64,000 bases of DNA, taken from contig NZ_KK853997.1 of NCBI RefSeq assembly GCF_000696185.1, forward strand, positions 7,800,001 to 7,864,000, in the 5' to 3' direction. How positions within the stretch are numbered: position 1 is the first letter of the stretch; each line of letters opens with the position of its first letter. This document shows, piece by piece, positions 1 through 8,957 of the stretch. The notes beneath the pieces are model-generated. The model did no database searches, was not told where the DNA came from, and was given only the letters and a program-made list of their open reading frames with translations. This DNA comes from Kitasatospora cheerisanensis KCTC 2395. Its GTDB lineage: Bacteria; Actinomycetota; Actinomycetes; Streptomycetales; Streptomycetaceae. The position numbers and the translations under genes are program-made.

Positions 1-666
1 CAGGCCGAGGGCGCCGAGGTGGCCCATCCGGCGGTCCTTGACCTCCAGGTAGCCCTCGTTGAACGGGGTGCGGAAGCCGCCGATCGGAACCCGGTCCTTG
101 ACCACGATGCCCTGGGCGGTGAGCTGTTCCACCTTCTCCGGGTTGTTGGTCATCAACCGCACCCAGGAGATGCCGAGTTGGCGCAGGCAGTCGGCGGCCG
201 TGGTGAAGTCCCGGCTCTCGGCGGGCAGTCCGAGGGCGAGGTTGGCGCTGATGGTGTCGTGCCCGGCGGACTGGAGGGCGTAGGCGCGGATCTTGTTCGC
301 CAGGCCGATGCCGCGGCCCTCCTGGCGCAGCATGTAGACCAGGACGCCGTTGCGCGAGGCGATGATGGCGTCCACCGCGGCGGCCAGCTGCGGCCCGCAG
401 TCGCACTTCTCGGAGCCGAGGACGTCCCCGGTGAAGCAGGCGCTGTGGATCCGCACGATGGGCGGCTCCTCGGACTCGCTGCGCGGGTCGATCGTGCGCA
501 GCGTCACGACCTCCTCGGTGTCCTCCTGCCCGGCCGCGCCGATCCGCCCGAAGACGGTCAGCTGCATCAGGGTGGAGCCGACCGGCACGGGAGCGCTGGC
601 CAGCCGGAGCACGGCGTCCCCGGCCGGGGCCCGCCCGGTGGTGCCGGTTTCCTGAGTCGTCGTCAT
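1..666 (-). CDS. ribA: GTP cyclohydrolase II (3' end cut by window edge)
   Basis: Opens GTP and releases formate and pyrophosphate to give 2,5-diamino-6-ribosylamino-pyrimidinone phosphate, the first step of riboflavin synthesis; cytoplasmic zinc enzyme. About 222 residues are visible from the ATG at 666, preceded by AGGGGCC. Seen directly: the zinc-binding stretch SACFTGDVLGSEKCDCG with its three cysteines, EGRGIGLANK of the GTP-binding site, and the MTNNPEKV stretch near the left edge. There is no fused DHBP synthase (RibB) domain at the N terminus, so this is a stand-alone RibA. It starts 8 bp after the WD40 gene stop, so the two are probably co-transcribed. Many actinobacteria carry extra ribA copies in secondary-metabolite clusters, so a non-riboflavin role is possible. 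Confidence 0.93.
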   Translation of the reverse strand, partial: MTTTQETGTTGRAPAGDAVLRLASAPVPVGSTLMQLTVFGRIGAAGQEDTEEVVTLRTIDPRSESEEPPIVRIHSACFTGDVLGSEKCDCGPQLAAAVDAIIASRNGVLVYMLRQEGRGIGLANKIRAYALQSAGHDTISANLALGLPAESRDFTTAADCLRQLGISWVRLMTNNPEKVEQLTAQGIVVKDRVPIGGFRTPFNEGYLEVKDRRMGHLGALGL

Positions 667-674
667 GGTGGCCC

Positions 675-2387
675 CTATCGCTTGGAGTGCCCGGAGGTGT
701 CGGCGTCGATCTCGTAGACCCGTCCGTCGTAGGAGGAGGCGAGGAAGCGGCCGGGCGCGCCGGCCGGGGCGAGCGAGGAGATGCCGGCGACGGTGGGCCG
801 CAGGTCGGCCACCCAGGAGGCGGTCTCCGGGTCGTAGACGGCGACCCGGCCGTGGTAGCCGCCGGTGGCGACGACCCCGGTCAGCGGGTCGACGGCGACG
901 CACTTGATGCTGTTGCGGTGCGGGGTGGGCACCGCGGCCTGCTGCTCGCCGGAGGCGCTCCAGATCCGCAGCGTCAAGTCCCGTCCGACGCTGGCGAAGC
1001 GGCCGTCGGGCAGCGCGGCGGCGCCGTTGGCGATCCGGGCGTGGGCCTGCTCGTCGACGGCGATCGGCTCCATGGACGGCAGCGCGTGCCAGGCGGCGGC
1101 GCCGGTGGCGCAGACGCTGAACAGGACGTCGCCCTGGACGGCGATGCCCTTGATGGCGTTGTCGTGGATGCGGTGGGTGGCGGCCAGTTGCAGGCCGGTG
1201 CCGGTGTCGTCGCGCAGGACCAGCACCTCGCCGGTGTAGGTGCCGACGATCAGCGCGTCGCCGGTCCGGGAGCTGTGCACGGCCGCGCAGTTGAGCGGGG
1301 AGCGGTGCTGGTGCACGGCGGTGCCGGCGGCGGCGTCGAAGACGGTGCCGAGCTGGCCGCCGCCGACCACGGTGGAGCCGACCTGGGTGACGAAGTTGCA
1401 GCAGCTGCCGAGTTCGGCGACGACCTTGCCGTCGCGCTTCACGGTGCCGCTGTCGCCGACCGTGTAGCGGCCGTCGGTGGTCAGCGCGACCGCGTTGAGC
1501 CCGGGGGTCGGCTCGACGCCGGTGAGGTCCCAGCTGCCGTCCTTCCGGTCGAAGACGGCGTAGCCGGAGCCGAAGGTGCCGAACACCCAGCGGGTGTCGT
1601 CGAGCTTGGCGCACGAGCGCAGCCAGACGTCGGCCGGCACCTCGCTGGTCAGCAGGTGGACCGGGTCGGCGCCCGGGTCGAGCTGCCACAGCCGCACGGT
1701 GCGGTCGTAGCTGGAGCTGAGCAGGATGCGGTGGTCGGCGTCCCAGGCGAGTCGCTTGATGCCGGCGTCGTGGACCTGGTGGCGGCGGGTGCCGCGGGGG
1801 TCGATCAGGATCAGCTCGCCCTCGTCGTTGCCGAGCGCGAAGCTGTCCGGGCCGAGGACGGCCACGGTGTCGGTCTCGATGTCGCCGAGGTCGACGGTGC
1901 TGAGCAGGGCGCCGGTCTCCGGGTTCCAGCGGCGGACCGTGCCGTCGTCGCTGGTGGTCACCAATTCGGCGCCGCCGCGCACCCATTCGACCGAGAGCAC
2001 GTCCGCCTGGTGGCCCTCCAGGCGGTGCAGGAGCCGGCCGTCGAGGTCGTAGACGCGGGCGACGTGGTCGCGGGAGGCGGTGGCGACGCGGGTCTCGTCG
2101 GGGGAGAGCACCGTCATCTCGACGTCGTCCTTGTGGTCCGTCAGGACGGTGATGAGGCGCAGGTCCGGCACCGACCACAGGCGCGCGGAGTAGTCGCTGC
2201 TGGAGGTCACCACGATGCGGCCGGAGGCGGAGAAGCGGCACTGGTTGGCGAGGTGGTCGTGGCGGGCCTCGGCGACGGCCGTGCGGGTGACGGCGTCCCA
2301 CAGGATGACGCGGTTGTCGTATCCGGCGGTCACCACGAGGTCGCCGTGGGCGTCGATGCCGCTGATCGGCGAGGAGTGCTTGATCAC
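675..2387 (-). CDS. WD40 repeat beta-propeller protein
   Basis: About 570 residues made almost wholly of WD40-type blades. Recurring GH...D/N-x-x-R-L-W style blade ends are visible (for example SSDYSARLWSV, ASRDHVARVYDL, SSSYDRTVRLWQL), enough for roughly two seven-bladed propellers. No signal peptide, membrane segment or catalytic domain is seen, so it should be a cytoplasmic scaffold. The GTG at 2387 is chosen because AAGGGG lies six bases upstream and the first blade begins at once; upstream codons in this frame look non-coding. It precedes ribA by 8 bp and has its own candidate promoter about 265 bp upstream. Function unknown; co-transcription with ribA suggests scaffolding or regulation of a GTP-derived pathway, which is inference. 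Confidence 0.85.
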   Translation of the reverse strand: MIKHSSPISGIDAHGDLVVTAGYDNRVILWDAVTRTAVAEARHDHLANQCRFSASGRIVVTSSSDYSARLWSVPDLRLITVLTDHKDDVEMTVLSPDETRVATASRDHVARVYDLDGRLLHRLEGHQADVLSVEWVRGGAELVTTSDDGTVRRWNPETGALLSTVDLGDIETDTVAVLGPDSFALGNDEGELILIDPRGTRRHQVHDAGIKRLAWDADHRILLSSSYDRTVRLWQLDPGADPVHLLTSEVPADVWLRSCAKLDDTRWVFGTFGSGYAVFDRKDGSWDLTGVEPTPGLNAVALTTDGRYTVGDSGTVKRDGKVVAELGSCCNFVTQVGSTVVGGGQLGTVFDAAAGTAVHQHRSPLNCAAVHSSRTGDALIVGTYTGEVLVLRDDTGTGLQLAATHRIHDNAIKGIAVQGDVLFSVCATGAAAWHALPSMEPIAVDEQAHARIANGAAALPDGRFASVGRDLTLRIWSASGEQQAAVPTPHRNSIKCVAVDPLTGVVATGGYHGRVAVYDPETASWVADLRPTVAGISSLAPAGAPGRFLASSYDGRVYEIDADTSGHSKR

Positions 2388-2936
2388 AAGGGTCCCCTTG
2401 GGCTCGTTGGAGCATGGCCGCGACCGGGCGCGGTCCGTGAGTGGGCGTGACGAGGCGCCTCGGCGCAAGGCGCGCTGGGATCCGACCTGATGACGCGGGA
2501 TCAGCCTGGTGCGGTGGAACGGCCGGACGCACCGGAGCCCCGGTGCGGGGCTCGGAGCCGACCGGCGGTCGACACAGGAAACGCCGGCCGCGGGGCCGGT
2601 GCGGGATCGCCGGATCGCAGGCCGACGGGAACGGCCCATGACTGGGCCACGGCAGGACGCTAGTTCGCGTGCATGTCCGCGTCAACAACCCGGCGCACAT
2701 GTCTCGATCCCGACCGGAAGCGCGCCTTCCCGGATGACGGTCGCCCGACGCCGGCGTGAACGCGCTCCCCGCGCACGCCCCGCCGATCCCCGCCGTGACC
2801 GGCGGATTCCGGAGCAATCCCGTCCGCCCCCGGCACACCCCGCCACCACCCCGCACAGCGCACCGATCGAGCCAAACCGTGGAGGCCGTGTTGCTGAAAC
2901 GACGTCAGAACGCATTCGATGAAAGGGAATCGACCA
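2388..2936. other. Divergent intergenic region, no gene recognised
   Basis: About 550 bp between the WD40 gene and the questin-oxidase-like gene. It holds the minus-strand promoter at 2657-2685 and the AAGGAGG ribosome binding site of the rightward gene at 2937-2943. Open frames here lack homologous features or convincing ribosome binding sites. The long leader of the WD40 operon showed no recognisable FMN (RFN) element on inspection. Confidence 0.5.
2657..2685 (-). promoter_or_regulatory. Candidate housekeeping promoter for the WD40-ribA operon
   Basis: On the minus strand TTGACG (2685-2680) is followed after exactly 17 bases by TAGCGT (2662-2657). This matches a HrdB-type -35/-10 pair and predicts transcription starting near 2650, with a leader of about 260 nt before the GTG at 2387. 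Confidence 0.5.
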
Positions 2937-2946
2937 AGGAGGCGCA

Positions 2947-3978
2947 GTGAACGAACTGGACGGCGCACTGGAGTTCCTCGACGACTCCGGCCCCGAGTTC
3001 GGACCCGGAGTCAGCAACCACGGCCCGATGGCCGCCGAGGCACTCGCCCGGCTCGGGCACGCCGACGCCATCGCGTCCTGGGTCAGCTCCTACCGCAAGC
3101 TGCTCTACCAGGACACCTACAGCCACTTCGACACCCTCACCGAGGACAACTGGCGCCCCGCGCTCGGCAACATGCGCCTGATGGGCGACTGGGTCGAGTT
3201 CTTCCGCCGCGAACTCGACGGCGCCCCGTGGACCGAGGTGCTCGCCAAGTGGTGGCCCCGCCTGCTGCCAGGCTTCTCCGCCGGCGGCGGCCACGGCGTC
3301 ATCCGCACCGGCCACGCCGTCCGGATGCTCGACGAGGCGCACACCCCCTGGCGGATCGAGGAACTCGCCCGCGGCCTCGGCTACTGGGCAGCCCGCTTCC
3401 AGGAACTCCCCGAGGGCACCGCCGCCCACGACCGCGACCTCGACCAGGCCTGGGCCGCCGTCCCCAAGCTGCGCAGCGGCCAGGGCGACGGCATGATCTT
3501 CCGGATCCGGCTCGAATCGCTGTGGCTGGAACCGGACTTCGCCCCCGCCGTCGACTCCCTGCGCCTCGACGGCGACCCCGGGCAGCTGCTCAGCCGGCTC
3601 ACCCGCACCACCGCCACCAGCTACCTGACCGACGACCACGACCGGCCGATGGCCTTCGTCCACGCCCTCACCACCCCGGCCGCCGTCCGCCTGGTGCTGC
3701 CCCACCTGCCCGCCGAACTGCACTGGCCGAGCGTCGCCGCCGCCGTCCGGTTCAGCGCCGCCATCCGCTGCGCCTACGGCACCGGCCGCAAGGAGCACCG
3801 GCCCTTCGAACCCGTCCAGGACTACGCCACGCTCGCCGAACGCGCCCTGGCCTCGGAGGACCCGCACGCCATCAAGTACGTGGAGGCCTGCCGGCGCGAG
3901 GACGCCCTCAGCCCCGACCCGGTGTACGGGCTGGCCGCCACGCACTGGGTGCGGCTCTGCGAGACCCAGACGTACTGA
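2947..3978 (+). CDS. Questin oxidase-like (AflY/DUF4243 family) protein
   Basis: 343 residues from a GTG with a near-perfect AAGGAGG site four bases upstream. The N terminus has the family hallmark SNHGPMAAEALARLG followed by a mostly helical protein rich in Trp and His, as in the questin oxidase / AflY family of Baeyer-Villiger-like ring-opening oxidases. Fungal members act in aflatoxin and geodin pathways; bacterial members are mostly uncharacterised and work without an obvious flavin-binding motif, and none is seen here. The next gene (GH13) starts about 45 bp downstream, so the pair may form an operon, though no shared pathway is evident. Substrate unknown. Confidence 0.72.
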   Translation: MNELDGALEFLDDSGPEFGPGVSNHGPMAAEALARLGHADAIASWVSSYRKLLYQDTYSHFDTLTEDNWRPALGNMRLMGDWVEFFRRELDGAPWTEVLAKWWPRLLPGFSAGGGHGVIRTGHAVRMLDEAHTPWRIEELARGLGYWAARFQELPEGTAAHDRDLDQAWAAVPKLRSGQGDGMIFRIRLESLWLEPDFAPAVDSLRLDGDPGQLLSRLTRTTATSYLTDDHDRPMAFVHALTTPAAVRLVLPHLPAELHWPSVAAAVRFSAAIRCAYGTGRKEHRPFEPVQDYATLAERALASEDPHAIKYVEACRREDALSPDPVYGLAATHWVRLCETQTY

Positions 3979-4023
3979 CCCGCCGTACCGCGCCGTACTG
4001 GACCCCCGACCGACGGACCGGTG

Positions 4024-5625
4024 ATGGAACGACTCTGGTGGCACGACGCCGTCATCTACCACGTCTACCCGCGAAGCTTCCTCGACACGGACGGCGACGG
4101 CGTCGGCGACCTGCCCGGCGTCCGCCGCCGGCTGCCGCACCTCGCCCGGCTCGGCGTCGACGCGCTCTGGCTGTCGCCGTTCTTCGCCTCGCCGATGGAC
4201 GACTTCGGCTACGACGTCCGCGACCACACCGCCGTCGACCCGCTGTTCGGCACCCTCGACGACTTCGACGAACTCCTCGACGCCGCCCACCGGCACGGCC
4301 TGCGCGTCCTCGTCGACTACGTCCCCAACCACACCTCGGACCGGCACCGCTGGTTCCAGGACTCCCGCGCCGACCCGCACGGCCCCCGGCGCGACTGGTA
4401 CGTGTGGCGCGACCCCGCGCCCGACGGCGGGCCGCCGAACAACTGGATCACCCTGTTCGGCGACCGCGCCTGGACCCTCGACCCCGCGAGCGGCCAGTAC
4501 TACCTGCACTCCTTCCTGCCCTCCATGCCGGACCTCGACTGGCGCAACCCCGCCGTCCAGGACGCCATGTTCGACGTCGCCCGGTTCTGGCTCGACCGCG
4601 GCGTCGACGGCTTCCGGGTGGACTGCGCCCCGCTCATCGCCAAGGACCCGAAGCTGCGGGACAACCCGCCCGCCGCGCAAGGCAGTTCGGCCCACCACCG
4701 GGAGATGGGCGGCTTCGACGACCAGCTCCACCTGCACGACCAGGGCCACTCCGACCTGCACCCCCGCTACCGGGACTTCCGCGCCCTGCTCGACTCCTAC
4801 GGCGGCGTCGCCCTCGGCGAGGTCCACGAGTACGACTGGCCCGCCTGGAGCCGCTACTTCGGCCGGGACCTCGACGAACTCCACCTGCCGATCTGCTTCG
4901 GACTGCTCGGCGTCGACTGGCGGCCCGACCCGATCGGCCGCACGGTCCGCGCCGTCCTCGACGCCGTCCCGCCCGGGGCGTCGGCGACCTGGGTGATGGG
5001 CAGCCACGACGACCCGCGGGTCGCCTCCCGGGTCGGCGCCGCCCAGGCCGCCAACGCGATGATGCTGCTGCTCACCCTGCCCGGCACCGCGATCCTCTAC
5101 AACGGCGACGAACTCGCCATGCCCGACGCCGACATCGCCCCCGACCGGATCCGCGACCCCTGGGGCCTGCGCACCCCCGCCCTCAGCCGCGACCACGCCC
5201 GCTCGCCCATGCCCTGGACGCCCGACGCCCCGTCAGCGGGCTTCACCGCCCCGGGAGTCGAACCCTGGCTGCCGATCACCGTCCCGCCCGCCGGCACCGT
5301 GCAGGACCAGGAGGCCGACCGCGACTCCCCGCTGTCCCTCACCCGCGACCTGCTCGCGCTGCGCCGCGCCACCCCGGCCCTGCGCTCCGGCACCCTCACC
5401 CTGCTCGACGCCCCGGACGGCGTGCTCGCCTACACCCGCTCGGCCGGCGCCGGCCCCGACCTGCTCGTCACGCTCAACCTCACCGACCGCCCCGCCCCGA
5501 TCGGCGGCCTGCTCGCGCAACGGCCGTCCTGGGACCGCCTGCTGTCCACCGCCCGCAGCACCGACACCCTCGCCGTCCTGGCGCCCGACGAGGGCGCGGT
5601 GTGGGCTTGGCCACAGTCCGGCTGA
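4024..5625 (+). CDS. GH13 alpha-glucosidase / oligo-1,6-glucosidase-like enzyme
   Basis: Cytoplasmic family 13 glycoside hydrolase of 533 residues hydrolysing alpha-glucosidic bonds in short malto- or isomalto-oligosaccharides. All four GH13 signature regions are visible: DYVPNHTS; GFRVDC with the nucleophile Asp at about residue 200; GEVHEY with the acid/base Glu at about 266; and MGSHDD with the transition-state Asp at about 329 (NHD is replaced by SHD). The N-terminal VIYHVYPRSFLDTDGDGVGD is typical of the oligo-1,6-glucosidase / trehalulose synthase branch. No signal peptide. A GTG three bases earlier (4021) could also start it; the upstream ribosome binding site is weak. Exact specificity cannot be told from sequence. 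Confidence 0.88.
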   Translation: MERLWWHDAVIYHVYPRSFLDTDGDGVGDLPGVRRRLPHLARLGVDALWLSPFFASPMDDFGYDVRDHTAVDPLFGTLDDFDELLDAAHRHGLRVLVDYVPNHTSDRHRWFQDSRADPHGPRRDWYVWRDPAPDGGPPNNWITLFGDRAWTLDPASGQYYLHSFLPSMPDLDWRNPAVQDAMFDVARFWLDRGVDGFRVDCAPLIAKDPKLRDNPPAAQGSSAHHREMGGFDDQLHLHDQGHSDLHPRYRDFRALLDSYGGVALGEVHEYDWPAWSRYFGRDLDELHLPICFGLLGVDWRPDPIGRTVRAVLDAVPPGASATWVMGSHDDPRVASRVGAAQAANAMMLLLTLPGTAILYNGDELAMPDADIAPDRIRDPWGLRTPALSRDHARSPMPWTPDAPSAGFTAPGVEPWLPITVPPAGTVQDQEADRDSPLSLTRDLLALRRATPALRSGTLTLLDAPDGVLAYTRSAGAGPDLLVTLNLTDRPAPIGGLLAQRPSWDRLLSTARSTDTLAVLAPDEGAVWAWPQSG

Positions 5626-5637
5626 ACGGCCCGGGAA

Positions 5638-5652
5638 CGTGAACCTTTCACG
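5638..5652. terminator. Small hairpin between convergent genes
   Basis: CGTGAACCTTTCACG forms a six-base stem with a three-base loop, between the GH13 stop and the convergent M1 peptidase stop. There is no T-run; a weak terminator candidate only. Confidence 0.25.
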
Positions 5653-5700
5653 CCGTCGCCGTCCCCGGGGGCCGCACGGCAGGCGGCACGACGGGCTGCA

Positions 5701-7110
5701 CTACCGGCCGGCCAGGGCCGCCAGCGGGCCCGGGTACAGGTACTCCTTCGCGGGGACCGTCGCCCCGCGCACCCAGGCGTCGAAGAAGCCCGTCAGGTCC
5801 CGGCCGGACACCCGCGCCGCCAACTCCTCGAACTGCGGGAAGGAGGCGTTGCCGTAGGCGTGCTCGGCGGTCCACCGGCGCAGCGTGGCGAAGAACGCCT
5901 CGTCACCGACGGTGCGCCGCAGGGCGTGCAGCATCAGCGAGCCCTTGAAGTACAGCGCGGCGTCCAACTCCCGGCCCGCGCCGGGGTCGTAGAGCTTCGT
6001 CGACCAGTACGCCGGGTCGTCCCGGTTGGCGGCGACCTCGGAGGCGTAGAAGCCGGTGTCGAGGTCGGCGCCCTTGTGCTCCTCCCACAGCTGGTTGGCG
6101 TACTGGGCGAAGCACTCGGCGAGGCAGCCGTCCCGCCAGTCGCTGAACGAGACGCTGTCGCCGAACCACTGGTGGGCGTTCTCGTGCACCACCGGCGCGT
6201 CGAAGATCGCCCCGCCGTACGTGGGCCGGCTCTGCGTCTCCAGCGCCACCGGGCCCGCGTTCGGACCCTTGGCTTCGCCCACCACGATCGCGCCCGCCGA
6301 GGAGAACGGGTACGGGCCGAACTTCGAGGCCAGGAAGGCCAGGATGTCCCGCTGCTCGGCCTCCGCCGCCGGGTCGATCAGCGCGTCCGGGCTGTACGCC
6401 GTGATCAGCGGCGTGCCGTCGTCCAGCCGGTCCCGGTGCACGGTGAACCGGTCGACGGCGACGGTGCTCAGGTACGTCGCCAGCGGGCGGTCCTCCCGCC
6501 AGCGGAAGGTGGAGGTCCCGCCGGCCGTGGTGGTCGGCCCGGGCAGGCCGTTGCCGATCGCCGTCCAGCCCTCGGGGACGGTCGCGGTCAGGGCGAAGGT
6601 GGCCTTGTCGGACGGGTGGTCGTTGCACGGGTACCACGAGGTCGCGGAGTGCGGCTCGCCCGCCACGCTCGCCCCGCCGTCGGCCAGGGTGTGCCAGCCC
6701 TCCGCGTCGGGCGCCCCCGCGTACGTCACCCGGACGGTGAACACCACGCCCCGGGCCAGCTTCCGGGCCGGCACCACGTCCAGCTTGTGCGCGCCGGACC
6801 GCGCGAAGGACCGCGCCGGCACGCCGTCCACGGCCACCGAGGCGACCGTGAAGCCCTTCAGGTCCAGGCTGAACCGGTCCAGCGCCCGGGTGGCCCGCGC
6901 GGTGACGGTGGTGTCGCCGTCCAGGTGGTCGGTCCGGGCCGGGTCGTAGGCGATCCGGACGTCGTAATGCCCCACGTCGTAGCCGGAGTTGCCGTCCTCG
7001 GGAAAGTACGGGTCGCCGACGCCGGACGCCGCCGAGGCGGGCACGACGGACAGCGCGACACCGAGGGCGGTGCCGATGGCGAGCGTGGTGACGGTGCGTC
7101 GGGTGCGCAT
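5701..7110 (-). CDS. Secreted M1 family metallopeptidase
   Basis: Gluzincin aminopeptidase of 469 residues, probably exported. A basic start and a hydrophobic stretch ending VVPASAA give a clear Sec-type signal (about residues 1-28). The catalytic zinc site is HENAH near residue 310, followed 18 residues on by the third ligand Glu in CLAECF, the standard HExxH-x18-E pattern; substrate-side WFGDSVSF follows the first His pair. At under 500 residues it has the N-terminal beta domain and the catalytic domain but lacks the C-terminal HEAT-like domain of PepN, as in the short secreted actinobacterial members. It starts 29 bp after the M28 gene, so both peptidases are likely co-expressed for extracellular peptide breakdown. 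Confidence 0.9.
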   Translation of the reverse strand: MRTRRTVTTLAIGTALGVALSVVPASAASGVGDPYFPEDGNSGYDVGHYDVRIAYDPARTDHLDGDTTVTARATRALDRFSLDLKGFTVASVAVDGVPARSFARSGAHKLDVVPARKLARGVVFTVRVTYAGAPDAEGWHTLADGGASVAGEPHSATSWYPCNDHPSDKATFALTATVPEGWTAIGNGLPGPTTTAGGTSTFRWREDRPLATYLSTVAVDRFTVHRDRLDDGTPLITAYSPDALIDPAAEAEQRDILAFLASKFGPYPFSSAGAIVVGEAKGPNAGPVALETQSRPTYGGAIFDAPVVHENAHQWFGDSVSFSDWRDGCLAECFAQYANQLWEEHKGADLDTGFYASEVAANRDDPAYWSTKLYDPGAGRELDAALYFKGSLMLHALRRTVGDEAFFATLRRWTAEHAYGNASFPQFEELAARVSGRDLTGFFDAWVRGATVPAKEYLYPGPLAALAGR

Positions 7111-7139
7111 CTCTGGGAACTCCTCGAAGTGACGAACGG

Positions 7140-8084
7140 TCAGGAACGGGCCGCTGCGAGCTGCCACACCACGCCGATCAGGGCGTTGGTGCTGACGGTC
7201 TCGGTGGCCGGATCGACGTTGGCCAGGTCGTCGCAGGCCTCGTGGATGCAGTCCGAGATGCCGGTGCTGAACCCGGAGGACGGGATGCCCGCGGCGCCGA
7301 AGGACTCGTTGTCGGAACCGCCCACGCCGACGTCGAAGGTGGCCAGGCCCCGGGCGGCGAACCAGGAGGCGAAGGCCCGCCCGGCGGCCTCGTCGGCCCC
7401 CGGCCCGTCCTGCACCACCAGCCACTGCCGGGTGCCGCGGCTGCCGGTCTGGTCGAAGTTGAGGTACAGGTCGATCGCCCCGCGCTCCCGGTCGGACAAC
7501 TTCCCGACGTAGTCCGCGGAACCGACCAGCCCGAGCTCCTCCGCGCCCCACCAGGCGAAGCGCAGGTGCCGGGCCGGCCGCAGCCCGGACTCCGCGACCC
7601 GCAGGGCGGTGGCCAGCACCGCCGCCGAACCCGAGCCGTTGTCGTTGATGCCCGGGCCCTCCGCCACGCTGTCCAGGTGCGCGCCCACCAGCAGCACGTG
7701 CTCCGGGTCGCCGCCCGGCCAGTCGGCGACCAGGTTCCAGCCCGCCCGGCCGCCGTGCTCGAAACGCCGCAACTCGGTGCGGAAACCCGCCCGGTCCAGC
7801 GCGCGCCGCACGTACGCCACCGACTCCGCGTACCCCGGCGTGCCGTGCGCGCGGGTGCCCCCGTTGCGGTCGGCGATCCGCTGAAGCGCCAGCAGATGGG
7901 GCATCACCTCCCGCTCCGAGACGGTCGGAGCAGTCGGGGCGGCCGGGGCCGCCGGGGCGGTCGGAGCAGTCGGGGCGGCCGGGGCCGCCGGGGCGGCGGA
8001 CGCGGCGGAGCCCGCCGCCGGGAGCAGCGACAGGACCAGGGCCGCCCCGAGGGCACGGGCGGCGAGCGGCAGGGAGGACTTCAC
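7140..8084 (-). CDS. Secreted M28 family zinc aminopeptidase
   Basis: 314 residues from a GTG. The signal peptide (SLPLAARALGAALVLSLLPA) is followed by a low-complexity Ala-Pro-Thr stretch, then an M28 aminopeptidase domain. The dinuclear-zinc ligands are visible in order: His-Asp in GAHLDSVAEGPG, Asp in GINDNGSG, the Glu pair in WWGAEELG, Asp in NFDQTG, and a late His in the ISDCIHEACDD segment. This matches secreted Streptomyces aminopeptidases such as SGAP. An upstream start at 8123 would bury the signal sequence, so 8084 is preferred. First gene of a two-peptidase operon with the M1 gene. Confidence 0.88.
   Translation of the reverse strand: MKSSLPLAARALGAALVLSLLPAAGSAASAAPAAPAAPTAPTAPAAPAAPTAPTVSEREVMPHLLALQRIADRNGGTRAHGTPGYAESVAYVRRALDRAGFRTELRRFEHGGRAGWNLVADWPGGDPEHVLLVGAHLDSVAEGPGINDNGSGSAAVLATALRVAESGLRPARHLRFAWWGAEELGLVGSADYVGKLSDRERGAIDLYLNFDQTGSRGTRQWLVVQDGPGADEAAGRAFASWFAARGLATFDVGVGGSDNESFGAAGIPSSGFSTGISDCIHEACDDLANVDPATETVSTNALIGVVWQLAAARS
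7923..7994. repeat. Perfect 36-bp tandem duplication inside the M28 gene
   Basis: Two identical 36-bp copies (7923-7958 and 7959-7994) encode a duplicated 12-residue Ala/Pro/Thr segment between the signal peptide and the catalytic domain. In-frame, so it only lengthens the linker; likely length-variable between strains. Confidence 0.9.
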
Positions 8085-8240
8085 GCGGAGGCCTTTCGGA
8101 AGGAGACGCGGTGACCCCGCCACCCTCGCCGCCCCGTGTCAGGAAGTTGTCAGGAACCGGTGGGGAAGCGGTCCGGGAACGGCCGGCGGCCGACAGACCG
8201 TCAGGTCAGGGCCCCGCCCGGGCGTTCTACGATCGTCCGC

Positions 8241-8957
8241 ATGTGCGCACACGTCGTCGTCGCGGAGGACGACCCCAAACAGGCCGACCTCGTCCGCCGG
8301 TACCTGGAACGCGAAGGACACCACGTCGTCGTCGTCCACGACGGCCGGGCCGCCCTGCGCGAAGCCCGCCACGAACGGGCCCGACTCCTCGTCCTGGACG
8401 TGATGATGCCCGAACTCGACGGCCTCGACGTCTGCCGCGCCCTGCGCGCCGAATCCGCCCTCCCGGTGCTGATGCTCACCGCCCGCACCGCCGAGGAGGA
8501 CCTGCTGCTCGGCCTCGACCTCGGCGCCGACGACTACCTCACCAAGCCCTACAGCCCCAGGGAACTCGTCGCCCGGGTCCGCGCCCTGCTCCGCCGCGGC
8601 GCCCCGCCCGCCCAGCACCGCGACCCCGCCGCACCCCCGGCCCCGCTCCGGGTCGGCCCCCTCACCGTCGACCCGCTGCGCCACGAAGTCACCGCCCACG
8701 GACGGCCCGTGGGCTGCACCCCCGCCGAATTCACCCTGCTGGAAGTCCTCGCCGCCCAGCCCGGCCGGGTCTTCACCCGCGCCCAGCTCCTGGAACACCT
8801 GCACGGCATCGACCGGTACACCACCGCCCGCACCGTCGACACCCACGTGATGAACCTGCGCCGCAAGATCGAACCCCACCCGCGCCGCCCCGCCACCCTG
8901 CTGACGGTCTACGGCATCGGCTACAAGCTCGCGGAGGAACCGCGCGTTGCCCCGTGA
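8241..8957 (+). CDS. OmpR/PhoB-family response regulator
   Basis: 238-residue DNA-binding response regulator. Receiver domain (about 1-120) with the acidic pair ED at 9-10, phospho-acceptor Asp at about 53 in VLDVMMPELDG, the switch Thr in LTART and Lys in TKPYSP. A winged-helix output domain follows (about 140-230) with the RTVDTHVMNLRRKI recognition helix and the YGIGYKL wing. The ATG at 8241 is chosen because the receiver fold begins immediately. It overlaps the following histidine kinase by 11 bp, so the two are translationally coupled. Target genes cannot be read from sequence; the divergent peptidase operon is one possibility. Confidence 0.93.
   Translation: MCAHVVVAEDDPKQADLVRRYLEREGHHVVVVHDGRAALREARHERARLLVLDVMMPELDGLDVCRALRAESALPVLMLTARTAEEDLLLGLDLGADDYLTKPYSPRELVARVRALLRRGAPPAQHRDPAAPPAPLRVGPLTVDPLRHEVTAHGRPVGCTPAEFTLLEVLAAQPGRVFTRAQLLEHLHGIDRYTTARTVDTHVMNLRRKIEPHPRRPATLLTVYGIGYKLAEEPRVAP

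Noticed and set aside
2388..2650. FMN riboswitch in the leader of the WD40-ribA operon
   Set aside because: Conserved RFN-element blocks were not found on inspection; only the promoter and ribosome binding site are supported.
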